Shown: positions 37,371-50,700 of the stretch, piece by piece
How positions within the stretch are numbered: the first letter of the stretch is position 1
Layout of the letters: every line of letters starts with the position of its first letter
Assembly: GCF_032854445.1 (NCBI RefSeq)
Contig: NC_088301.1
Span: 186,001 to 250,000 of the forward strand
Direction of reading: 5' to 3'
Length of the DNA stretch: 64,000 nt
DNA from: Liolophura sinensis
Lineage: Eukaryota > Mollusca > Polyplacophora > Chitonida > Chitonidae
Made by a program: the position numbers and the translations under genes
The notes under the pieces: generated by a model
Databases searched by the model: none
What the model saw: only the letters and a program-made list of their open reading frames with translations
What the model was told of the DNA's origin: nothing

Positions 37371-37979
37371 CTGAATCAAATGATTAACATGGCTTTACAT
37401 TTACCAGTATATTTTGACAATTTGGACAAATTCAAACCTTAGTGAATGTCTGGTCAAGGCCGTGTGATGTGTATACATGCACGTTGTCCCAATGTAAGTG
37501 AAAGGAGATGTATATATACCAACATAAATGTAGCATAGTATAAGATAATAGTCTGTGCTTGATATAGCGTGTTGTTTTGATGTAGTGCCAAATTGAAGCA
37601 ACTCCTTCCAGCTTAAATATTTGTGTACTAGGGTTTTTCTGCCCCAAGGCTGCATTACATGTAGTTGTTATGAGGTGGCACGGTCAGCATTATCCTGGAC
37701 ACTGTTCAGATTCTTATATATATGTGGAAAATTTACCTAATATATGCATACATTTACATGTATTTTATTAACATTTACTAATTGTGTAGTTTACCAAACC
37801 ACTGAGGGTTTTATTGCTGTGGTTTGTTGTGTACATATATTTTATGAATCTGCACTAAAAGGTCTTGGTTGAACCAATTTGTTTGTTATTTTTGTCACCT
37901 TTGTTTTAAGAACTAGATGAAGTTTGTTTCATCAGAATGCCATTTTGCTGTGACTGCTGCAGTCTTGCCGAATACTGTG

Positions 37980-38075
37980 TACTGCAGTTTCCTCTGCCCA
38001 TAAACCTGGCTTGCCATCATGTAAGCGAAGAATTCTTGAGCACACCAATCACTCTCTCACTCACACAGTGACAAC
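37980..38075 (+). mobile_element. SINE family A tail fragment
   Basis: cttgccatcatgtaagcgaa followed by gaattcttgagcacaccaatc, a diverged family A tail. Confidence 0.4.
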
Positions 38076-39139
38076 CGATGAAACAGCCTGAAAGTCTATC
38101 TGGTTACGAACTTGTCTTGTGGAAACCATGTACCAACATGAAAAGGCTGGAAAACTGTTTTGCTACGGACTGACGGATGAGAGACATGGGACTAATACAT
38201 AGTAAAGTAAGTCCTTGTTTATGTTGCAAGCCATGTGGTGTTCATTTAGAACTACTGTATCCGGTAAGGTCATGAGGTCTACATGACATAACTTGTGTGC
38301 ATATACATCACATATACAACAGTGATTTGAGTGTACAAGGAGTGTGATAACTTTCTAACAGTCATATTAACAATGACCACATGCCCTTAACATTCAATCT
38401 CTTTGAAGTGGATCCAGAAGTAGATGATGTTGACGGTGTTATATGTTGACGGCAGCTCAAGATCTTTCTCTCCACACTTACGTGTACGTGTCAAACTGCA
38501 TATACATATGTACACTGTAGATAATGGAATAAAGAAACTGGTAGCTCAACACGAAAATAATGATGCAACAATTAAAAGATCAACACAGACATCAGATGCA
38601 TTTCTGTGTATGGACAATTTAATCTCGTATATACAACAGTTTGAACATAGTTTCACTTACAGTGTAATTAACTACATGTACAAATAAAAACATATACAAC
38701 ACTTCAAAATGATGTACTATTCACCAAGGTAAACAACTTAATTTGTACCCTATTACACACCTTTCTTTCTTTTTACTCTCTAAACCAAGCAATTTTCATT
38801 CATGTTTCACAGTTACCGGGAGTGCAATTCTTCAACCTTGTCAAATGCGGACTGATACAACACATACATCTTTGTCGAGCCATGAAGCTTCACCGAACAA
38901 AAACTAAACTGCATAATTTCCTTTCTAAAACATGGAAAATGTTGAGAAAAAATGATGAAAGTCTTCATTAAGGGGATGCAAATATACCTGTAGTAGATTT
39001 AGTCTCGCATGAATAACTGACAAATTCAAATAATATCAGTTTTAATATAGATTTGTAAAACACAATAGCTGTAATAATACAATTTTAAATTTTAAAAGAA
39101 TAACAACGAAATGATTAAAATACATAAATCAGTGTGTTT

Positions 39140-39362
39140 TTACATTTATCTGATTTTACACTGTACCCAAGAATATTTCACTTACATGACGGCAGCCAGT
39201 ATTACGGTGGAAGGAAACCAGACAGAGCCCAAGAGAAACCCATGTCCATGCCAAGGTTGCTGAACGACCTTCCAATGAGTTGGACTTGAACTCACAGCAA
39301 CCGCATTGGTGAGAGGGTCCTGTGCCATTGTGCCGCACTGGTACGTTGACCATCTCAGCTCC
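39140..39362 (-). mobile_element. tRNA-head SINE (family A)
   Basis: Tail at left (gattttacactgtacccaag), B-box complement ggacttgaactcacagcaac, head near 39360. It gives two spurious minus frames. Confidence 0.75.
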
Positions 39363-40774
39363 CAGGACACTAAGGCCATAAAAAATTGTTTATAAGGTAC
39401 CGCCACCTGATTATATTAACCCCCCACCCGACCCTTTTTGCTGGCATTTTAAAAAAAAAAAAAAAAAAAAAATGATATACAGCTCATTCCTGTTTACTAT
39501 GCGCAGTGCGTCAGTTCACATCAGAATGTGTGCGCCAGTCAGTGTTAAAACCTGGATCATCCAATTCACAGAAATTGATTATAAAATGAATAAATATTGG
39601 ATGTCTGTTCTTTCTTATTTTTTTTTTCACAAGATAAATATCTTTTGCAGACAATAAAATGAAAAAAGACCTTCGCGAAAATTTTCTTTCAAAAAGACTG
39701 ACATCTTTAGTGTAAAAAAAATAATACATTTGTAAAATCTGTGATAAGCCGGTTAACAGTTATGATTTTGACAAATTTGGCCTAAAAACTGAGTTCAGTT
39801 CTACCTCCACATTAATATAAAGATTGGCATATTCATGAAATTCATTGGAGTTTGAGTTGTCCATTACAGATACAAGGACATAAAGTGCCTTTTAGAACCT
39901 ATCGTTATTTAAGAAAGTTTATAAAATTGATTGTGTATCAATTATTTATAAAAATAAAATAAAAAAGGAGCCGCGTCAGTAATGTAGCACCAAAAAAAAA
40001 AAAATAAAATAAATAAAAAAAAACGCCTGCCTGCCCATTTAAAAAAAAATGTCTGAGAAGCATTTAATTAATGTTTAATTGCCTTATGGTTATAACCCTG
40101 TAACCATTAAATGCTTCACATAATGGAACACATTGCTGTACAAGTGAAAGGGGGCATACTGTACATGTCATTCATGATAGAAACACGTTCAACTTTACAA
40201 TGAGTTTCACTAAGAATTCAGTATGTGCATGTCATTGAGTACCTTTACATAATCTCTGCATGGGCCAGCCCTCCACAATTAGTATGCAAAATGGCGAAAA
40301 TGAGCATGAATATTCAACATGTACGAATACATTAATTTTCATACAGCTATGTATAACAGAAGGCAGAATATTATAGCAGTATTTTAATGTGAATATCTGG
40401 ATTCACCTGAAATTTCTTTTTTCACCACTTGTTTTATATGTGGGACTACATGTGTTATATTTGTTCCAACTTTTGGAAAAGAAAAGCTGGGGATGCAGGC
40501 TCATTGCACAAAAGCGGGCTGTCCATGACACTGTATGCATTTCTGACAGTCTCTCTGCTTGGAAAATATGTATATGTCACATGTCTTCTGTCCACTTTTC
40601 ATGATTAGAAATGCTATGTACTGTATGTACTGTTTTGTAATTTATGCCAATACATATAAATCCTACACCTGTTGGAGGTGAAAATGAGAGCTAACATGAT
40701 AAAGTAAACAAGATATAAAAATAGTACTCAATTCGGGCGAAACTGTGTTTTACATAAAATATATAATATGTTTA

Positions 40775-40778
40775 AGTG

Positions 40779-40822
<44 letters not shown>

Positions 40823-40824
40823 CA
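40775..40824. repeat. TA/TG dinucleotide microsatellite
   Basis: A tatatata run passing into a run of about 14 TG repeats ending tgcacacatg. Confidence 0.9.
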
Positions 40825-41380
40825 CATGTATGCATTTAGATATAATCTTGACAACCTGTCAGTGGTAAGTACACATATAGAACAATAAACAAGGAAAACA
40901 TGAAGAGAAAAACTGAATTGTGCCTTTTAAAAATAACAGCAAATATAATAATAGAATGTACTGAAGATGAAACGTCTCTAACTGATGACAGGAATCCCAT
41001 GCTCTAGATCTGTGACTTACCACAAGTATTTGGCATCATATGTCAAGAATAAATAGTAAGTTGGTATGATGGACAGTATCATGCAGGTGATTAATAGGGT
41101 TTATTATGGCTGTCATTTCATCTCAAATTCCAACACCTCTATATAAGTACATGCATGTTCACAAAAATAAACCACCTGAGAAAAACACACTACTAAAATG
41201 TAGGGAGCTCTGGACTAGTACAGTAAAACACTTGCAACAATAAAAGATGAGATTTTTAAAAAATCTAGTTGAGAGTGGTAACTCTACCCTTCAAATCTGG
41301 TGAGCAGTAGTAATGTAATTGATGGTTAAATCCTAATGAGATTATTCTGTTAGCCTCGTTAAAAGGAAAGCTCCTGGAAA

Positions 41381-41386
41381 TTTATT
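41381..41386 (-). terminator. Candidate polyadenylation signal for the dehydratase gene
   Basis: AATAAA on the minus strand 323 bases past the stop codon. A second hexamer lies at 41100-41105. Usage cannot be judged from sequence alone. Confidence 0.35.
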
Positions 41387-41708
41387 TTAATTACCATTTA
41401 ACATTTGAACCATCTCAATCTTATGCATCAGTGTCAGTATTTTCATGAGATACAGGCTACAATACTGGAAGAAGTCACTGTTTCCTAACTGAAACATATC
41501 TGCTTAGCCTTAGCTTACATGAAATGGAACTTGCATATCTCATAACCTTGTACAATACACTCATCTAAATACACTGGAATTGAAATCAGCATTTGTCTCC
41601 AACAAAGTTACAACATTCACATGTACGCTGGTAAACAAGAAAGGGATTACATACATCCTGGCAGATTTATGTAAACAGATTAAATGCTTAGCCTGGTAAG
41701 ACCCCTTT

Positions 41709-44700
41709 TCAGTTGACTGCCCCCCAGACAACATCTGTGTACTGCTGGCGTAGGGTCTTCTCCAATTCATCAGCATGATCCTGGTCCCGGGTCTCCACCA
41801 CACATTTCACCTGTAACAATAACACACACAGAATACAGTTCACCTGTAATAATAACACAGATTGCACTTCATCTGTAACAATGGCACACAGAATGCACTT
41901 CACCTGTAACAATGACACACAAAATGCACTCTACCTGTAACAATAACACACAGAATACACTTCACCTGTAACAATAACACACAGATTACACTTCATATGT
42001 AACTGAGGCACAGAATGCACTTCACCTGTAACAATAACACACAGAATACACTTCACCTGTAACAATAACACACAGATTACACTTTATCTGTAACAATGAT
42101 ACACAGAATGCACTTCACCTGTAACAATGACACACAGAATCCACTTCACCTGTAACAATAACATACAGATTACACTTCATCTGTAACAATGATACACAGA
42201 TTACACTTCACCTGCAACAATAACACACAGATTACACTTCATCTGTAACAATGATACACAGAATGCACTTCACCTGTAACAATGACACACAGAATGCACT
42301 TCACCTATAACAATAACACACAGAATACACTTCACCTGTAACAATAACACACAAAGAATACACTTTACATGTACATGTAACATAACCAAAATATGTACAC
42401 ATAAAATACATCTGCAACATTTACAACACAAGAATACACTTCACATGTAACAGAACCTTCCACATGCACTTGACTGTTGAACATTCTTTAGCTACATCAC
42501 TAATTGCACTCAATCAGAAATACATTCTACTCGAAGACAAACGTGCATAAATATGAAGGCCTACATTAACAAAACTATTTACCTGAACTGAAAATATGTC
42601 TGCCTTCAGCCATGCCCTTTCATGAAAAATATCCTTGATACTGAAATGACAATGAAGATCATGTAGTTCATATGTCAGAGAGGACCACGAATACCGTAAA
42701 TGCCTTTTTATTCACGGGCATAAACTCTTGCAGATTTGGTAAGAAGACACATTCGCGAGAATCAACTTTCGCGGATCTTAACAGAATTTTTGGACAACTG
42801 ATAAACGAAAATCAAACTTGAATACAGAAACGTCGAGTAATAAAACAACTCAAGCATTCAAGTAACAATGTTATCATTTGAACTCGTTTGTACCTGTAAG
42901 ATGTGACAAAAATTCTATACAATACAGTAATTTGATCAGACAAAGGAAATTAATCCTCCTAAGCTTTTAATCTTTTGAAGACTGCTAATCTTTATAAGAC
43001 GAAGCCCTTACCTGCTGAGTGAACAAATATTTGGACAACTGTTTAATTATCATGCATTAGCATTGTGAGTGAAACTTTTAGTGAACTGTGACATATTTGA
43101 GTAAATTTCTCAGAAATCATCATTATGAAGAGGAAGTTTGAAGTGCTGAAACCCCTGAGTGATTGGGTGCGTCGGAAAGGTGATCTGACTGGAAGGCAAG
43201 TACAGTCAACAGCCTCTCTCATCATTTGTATATCCTACACACCCCCAGTACAAATTATCGATTTGTATGTCTCTGACCTCGGCAATAAAACAACAACGTC
43301 ACAATGTAGCATACTTAGACAAAGCCAAGCCTCCTTAAAAGAAAGCAATATTAACTGACGATCAGTTAAGCTGGATTTGTGAAAGCCGGAATACATTCTA
43401 ATTAGGTATTTCTAATTAACATGTTTGAAAAAGTATTAGAACTGTAGTGCTTGTTCATGAATTTATGACTGTAACGCATGCTACATTAATAAATTACTTA
43501 CATGGGTTTTATACTCGAAGGCACTTATTTTTTCGGAAATATGTTTGCCGCGAAACCCGCGAATGTTAGCACCACGCAAACAAAAAGGCATTTACAGTAT
43601 TTCCAATTTATATGGATAACATTATATGAATAATGTGACAGTGACAGTGACAGTGACTCAGTGGGGTGGGGGGAGTGGGGCGTCTGGTATGGTGTCTTTA
43701 GCACGGTGTTCAAGTGAAGATGTGCTCTAAACATGTCCGCATTGGGTCTGGTCTGTTACTAGTGGATGCCGTGGTGATGTGATCGCCATGGTGATACGAG
43801 CGCCATGTTGAGCCCCAAATCATATGTCCAGCAAATTATTTGTAGGCCTACATGCATCACACGTCTCCCAACCTCAGAACTGCCAACATATTTTATGGTG
43901 CATTCTCTGATGGTAATCATGTGATGCTCAAACCACCCAATGTCAAGTACAAACCCTCGGCTCTAGACTGGGCAGAGCTAGCTAGGCCAAGTCATGTGTC
44001 CTTTAGGGTATCAAGTATTTAAACACATTAATCAATAAAGCCTATTCTTTAAGTCTTTTATAGTCTTGATCAGACAGAGTTAAAAGATTCTGACTGACTC
44101 AGTACATCATAAAACTAACTGTTCAAACACTTCTCTCTGACAAATGTATATAACTATCACTGACAAATTTTTTCATAAATTGTAGTTCCTTTTACAATAT
44201 TTTCTTTAGTTCGTTTTGTACACTGTAGCCACATATACAGGTAGTACTTTAAATCAACTTGCTACATAAAGATGGACCATAATCCTGGAAGTTGTGTCAT
44301 TACAATAATCTTACATGGAGGTCTCAAGTTGACATCAACTAACTAGAAAGTGAAAGTGACTGAGCTGTGAGTTACCTGACCCCGAGCTGTGCCATGAGGC
44401 GTGTGATCTCAGCTATTCCCCCTGGCCTGTCACTCACAGTCACCACAAACCTGATCAGTCTACCATCTGCCGCCAGGCCCCTCTCTATCACACGTCCCAG
44501 AGCTGTTGTATCTATGTTGCCTCCACACAAGGCGATCACAACCCTTCATAACAAAAAATACATTCATTTCTGACTGATGATATGTACATGTACACCATCT
44601 GCTAGAACAATGTAGTCTACAAAATGCTACACAAATTAGTCTTTCACACCCTACTCAAAAATATTTTACCTATACAACTGTGGTCAGCACTATGGTTTGA

Positions 44701-47700
44701 GGAAACCAGGGAGAACCCAGGAGAAACCAGCAACCATCTGCAGGTTGCTGACAGACCTTCCCACGTAAGACCGGAGAGGAAGGAATCACGGCGACCACAG
44801 TGACAACATTGGTGAGAGGCTCCTAACAGCTAGCAAGCTAACCACTAAGCCACAGATTGACCAAGGCACTGGTTGGACAAGGGAAATATGTGTACATAAA
44901 TGCACAATAAATACAAATGTGTGTATTTGGGCATTTTGCTTACCGTTCATTGTAATTAAGTCATATATCATGGAAACATGAAATGTAATTTGTAGTTCAT
45001 GTACATATTTATGCATATACCATGTGGTTAGACAGAAAAATGTGTCTATCAGGTAATAAAGACTAATCTCTTCCACTGACGAGTTGTCACTCTACAAAGA
45101 CCTCTACAAAGCACTAGACCAAGTAAGGCAGGCATACTATTAAAGTTATTGTCAGTATAAATTAGTTTTTTGTTTTGGAAACAGGAAATGGCATGCTTTT
45201 CAAAGTCCCCAGCATTTGGAACAGCTGTTGAAGTCCAGTCAATGTGTAAGCTGTACATGAAAGATTGCATACTTTTTGCCCTGGAGCTCTGGCAGGAGTC
45301 CTTGTAACACAGCAGCCAGGCCTGTAGCTCCCGCCCCCTCCACTACAGCCTTCTCCAGCTCAATGAGGCGCAGGATGGCCAGGGCTATAAACTCTTCCCT
45401 GAAAACAAACATTCAGTTTGCTTATACCAGAACTTCACATCAGCTGGGTGGTAATAACCCTTATGTCGCATCTGTCCATATGTTGAAATTGTCTTTAGGC
45501 TAGCAATCATTTTCAAAGACAAAGTTAATTTTAAGAAAATTTAATCTTTTAATGCAAAACACCATGTTTCAGACTCTTTCAGGCAATCTGAAAAGGATTC
45601 TGGAATTTATGTTATGATTACGCCATACTGATCAATATCTGTGAATATTAACACCATTACTTTAGACAACATAAAAACATGTGTAATACACTCACCTGAC
45701 CACTACCATTTTGTCTATGAGAGGTCTGGCTGTGGCAAAGGCATTCACACCCACAATAGGAACAGCCAGACCTATAAAATACATGTACAACAATGTCAGC
45801 ACCTTTGGGTCATATATTAACATTCTGAATTCTGCAACTTTTTCTTCCACTAAACTGAAAGAATGTATTAAATTTTACTTCATCACATGTTCACGCAGTA
45901 ATTTTTTCCCTTTAATAAGTCTGACTGCTGTAATATCAAGGATGTACCAGTTTACTGGTGAAAAAACACAGATAATTAAATGAATGAGTTTTTGGCCTAC
46001 CATCTGCAAGTGTTGCCGAAGGTTGTGTGTATGAGGGATGGCCGACCTTTAACGCTTCAGAGAAACTAGCACATCTCTCAGACTCGGCTCCCTACAGTGC
46101 AAAATCAGTTTCATTCTGCTGGTCATGAAAACTTTATACAACAATCCTTACAGGACATGTGCCACTCTCTACGCTCCTTTTACATCACTGCCACCAACTG
46201 CCAAGCTTGACCTTTGGAGCATGTGCAACACACGAGGGCTCGATCGTTTAGGCTTAGCCTAACCATTAATATCCTTATGAGGACCTATAAACCTCTGTCA
46301 GTGATAAAACTGTATCAGGGGATCGACAGAATCATGGATAATTCAAATAAATTAAGAGAATGCATCCACATTAAGTATTAATAGAAATAAGAGCTGCGAG
46401 TGAGATTATGAAATTTTGTGACATTACTTCCTGCCTCATCACTGTAACCCCAGTGACCCTGGCATTGTTCAAAGAGTTCTGTACAAACTTTGCTTGTGGT
46501 GATGGTGATATAAAGCGAAAATAGGGAGCGACACATGTGATGTAAGGTGTATGATTTTACACATGAAAGAATAGACTGATCTAAATCTATTGATATACAT
46601 GGTCATTTTCATGGTAATAGGGAACTAAATATAAAATTCAAATTGGTATATGTAACTTTACTTGATTTGTTACTCACATGTACTTATATCTCCCATGCCT
46701 TGATTTCTAGTATCAAAAAACAAAGTCTCACTTCTCTATTTCATCTAAACAGCTACATCTTGAAACCAATATATGAGACATGGATGAATTATACCTTAGG
46801 TATTTCATTGTAACATTTTCACCGTTATTCATGTTTATACTATAATTATCACTATTAAAAACAGTCAAAATATATGTAGTTATTTACATCACAAATCCTA
46901 ATGAAAACATATGCTGAGAGATTCAAACTGGCATACATTTCAGCTAAGTAAAATTATAATATTACAGGTGCCTTACAATGATCTGGACATTTGGATAAAG
47001 GCTTTTAATGGCGAGGGCTGTTCCAGCTATTAATCCTCCTCCCCCGACAGGTATGATGCAGGCATCCACGTCAGGTACCTGCTCAACAATCTCCAGCCCC
47101 ATCGTACCCTGGCCTGCCAGAATATGAGGGTGGTCATACCTGATGACCAGGTAGAACATTAACACATGATAACATGGCATTCAGAGAATACCGGTAGAAT
47201 ACTTGCCTGATTGAGCAGTTTGTAAAACTGCATAATGTTCAAGTCATGCTTTACATTCAAATATTGACCTCTAAACCAAAAAAAGTAGAATGATTGACAG
47301 TCACACAGAGATATTATCCTGTAATTATATAGTACTAAGATCTTACCATTAAATCAACAAAAACGACCAGAATTATTATACAGTTACAACCATGACTGTT
47401 TATCATATGTGTGAAGATTGCAGAGCAGTGACTTCACATGTTATGGAGTGGTAAAATCATTGTGGTGGTAAAAGGCAATGTAGGGAGTCAGTGCACAACT
47501 TTACCACAGGTCTTTGATATACAAATCGCAAAGTGCATTTGGCAATCCATGGTCTATGTGAGGCAACAGCACTGATGTCATTTAAACATATTCTAATGCT
47601 TTTAACTTTATATTTTGAAAACTATCATTAGTATGCTACATGCACAAAACTTTTAACTAAGATGAAAGATTTAATATGTACCTGTTAGAAGGTCAATTTG

Positions 47701-50700
47701 TTCTGAAAATACATGTATGTACATATCCAGAAATCATTATAGACAGTATACTATCAGATTTCTTGATTCAATTTGTGCTGTATAGATGGTTGCAACGGCA
47801 GCCCACTGGGTGTCTATTGATAGATGTGTCATAAGCTGGGCGGAGGCCCTTTCATATAAACAGCTTGCAGGCTTAGAATAAGACTAGCATGAATGGCTGT
47901 GGATTTTGGAGCTACAAGATTTTGTTATACATTAATACTGGGGTATGTCCAAAATATAAAAGCTTTTAAAATACAAAAATGACAAGAAATGTATACAACA
48001 AACTTACCCATTGATATAAGTGAGCCCTCTTTCACTGGCTAATGTCATAGCATACTGTTTTGACTGTAACAAATACCACAAAATGCAAAGCATTATTATC
48101 AAATTAATTTTAAAATCTAAATTAGAGTTCATTTAACATTTTAAATTGGGGTAGATATTAAAATTTGTGTTCAACTGGATAAATGACTTGGGTTAAAAAC
48201 AAAAGCCTATTAGGGATGAAAGCATAGGGCATCTAAAGCTTGTGAGTATTACACTCCAAACCTCACACCTGTAATATGAGGATCATGACTGATGCAGGGT
48301 TTAACACCTCTACATTGTTGTGTAGCCCAGTACATATGAGGATCATGACTGATGCAGGGTTTAACACCTCTACATTGTTGTGTAGCCCAGTACATATGAG
48401 GATCATGACTGATGCAGGGTTCAACACCTCTACATTGTTGTGTAGCCCAGTACATATGAGGATCATGACTGATGCAGGGTTCAACACCTCTACATTGTTG
48501 TGTAGCCCAGTACGTATGAGGATCATGACTGATGCAGGGTTTAACACCTCTACATTGTTGTGTAGCCCAGTACGTAAGAGGGTCATCACTGATGCAGGGT
48601 TCAACACCTCTACATTGTTGCGTAGCCCAGTACGTATGAGGATCATGACCGATGCAGGGTTTAACACCTCTACATTGTTGTGTAGCCCAGTACATATGAG
48701 GATCATGACTGATGCAGGGTTCACCACCTCTACATTGTTGTGTAGCCCAGTACATATGAGGATCATGACTGATGCAGGGTTTAACACCTCTACATTGTTG
48801 TGTAGCCCAGTACATATGAGGGTCATGACTGATGCAGGGTTCAACACCTCTACATTGTTGTGTAGCCCAGTACATATAAGGATCATGACCGATGCAGGGT
48901 TTAACACCTCTACATTGTTGTGTAGCCCAGTACATATGAGGATCATGACTGATGCAGGGTTTAACACCTCTACATTGTTGTGTAGCCCAGTACATATGAG
49001 GATCATGACTGATGCAGGGTTTAACACCTCTACATTGTTGTGTAGCCCAGTACATATGAGGATCATGACTGATGCAGGGTTTAACACTTCTACATTGTTG
49101 TGTAGCCCAGTACGCCTATCAAGTAAACACACTCAAGTTATTTTACTTGTAGAAACAAACAGTACGCAAAATTATTCGGGGGAGGTAAATGTACCCACCG
49201 TTGTGTTGCGTGACACAGACGTTGTTGCTTGAAAGGTCATCTGTATTCAATATGTATATTTGCGCATGGATAGCAACCAACAAAGGAGTAGAATAAACCA
49301 AAATTCATTCTATAGACACTACATAAACAAGCTCATATGTCATGATCAGACTTACCTCCCCTATGTCAGCCCCCTGGATAATGACTGTCGCACCAAACTG
49401 TTTACAAGACTGAACCTTCATGAGTGGGGCCACAATTGGCATGACCACTGTGACAGGGATTCCTAACTTCATGCCATGATAAGACAAAGCCAAGGCATGG
49501 TTACCTGCACTGGCTGCTATCACGCCTTTTGCCTGAAGCTCCTCAATAACAAACAAGCACAAATCAGCAATATCACATCACATGACGAGACATTGTAAAT
49601 GTCAAAAATGTTCGTAGTTCAAAGCTACATGTAGGTCTGATGTGCTGGCCTCCTTGCAACCCAGCCTGAGAGAACTCATAGAGACTCCAAGTATTGCACA
49701 GTAGTGTTGGAGGTGAAACATAGCAAGTCAAGTACAAGTATGAACTGTTACCTAAGAATTAATTAGCCCTCGCCGTCCACAAGCACTTATATATATGATC
49801 AACCAGAAAGTATGAAATTTGAATTTGGCTCAACTGCTGTGGAGATATGGTTTTACTAAAGTAGTTCAAATGTTGGGACACATTGTCCAATAATATTTAT
49901 TTTCAATAACCTAATAATACTGGAGTATAGATGGACAAGTGTATACAATGCTATTAAACAATATATGAAGTCGTTTTCTAGATTTTTTAGTAGCAGATTG
50001 AGGGAAATTCTAACGATGACTGTGACAAATACCAATAGGTCAAAGTTTACAAAAGGCTGTAGTATTTGAGAAATAAACACTGTAAGGCTTACTTTGGGTA
50101 ATGACATTAATGTGTATCTTGCGCCTCTTTCTTTGAAGCTGGAAATAAACGAAAACATAAGTTAAGACGCTACAATTCATGTTTTGAAGTATTCATGTAC
50201 TTGGGACCTTTTAACCAGGAGTAACATGAACATCATTAACACAGAAGTGAGATTTTCATTCATAGCAACATGAGGATGGGTGCCAAATGGGCAACAATGC
50301 CAAAATACCTACAATAGTTTCTACCTTACCTGCCAGTATATTGGAGAAACTCCTTTTTGAAATAAATATCCATTCCCAAAAAACTAGACATCTGAGAGTG
50401 CTGCGGAAATATAAAACAAGTACATTTTATGTGCTTTTATTCACTAACAATAATGTATAAAAAATGTGCTGCCTATACAAACGTTTATTATCACAATGTT
50501 AATATTCAATGAACTTTTCACACTATCCCTCAGCAAAATAAAGACACATTTTGGGATCCCTGTCATAGTCTACACAGTTAATATTATGTGCAACTCCAAA
50601 AGTATTTATCAAATAAATTTATAAATTTCAACTTTTTGCCTTGTTATATAAACATTTATTACGAGGAATTCACCATACATAAACATGTATAATAAATGAA

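Larger units (their letters stand above)
31897..41700. other. Convergent intergenic region and 3' UTRs
   Basis: Between the SLC35A stop and the dehydratase stop. Holds three minisatellites, three SINE pieces and A-rich tracts (39450, 39990). I found no supported coding exon. The SLC35A polyadenylation site could not be placed. Confidence 0.5.

Noticed and set aside
7196-42370. CRISPR-like arrays
   Set aside because: Units are contiguous with no unique spacers and the genome is eukaryotic.
43125-43358. Independent 77-codon gene
   Set aside because: It lies inside the TIR element in an intron and has no motif I recognise.
48249-49232. Open frames of 268-318 codons on both strands
   Set aside because: They are products of a 60-bp tandem repeat without stops, inside a dehydratase intron.
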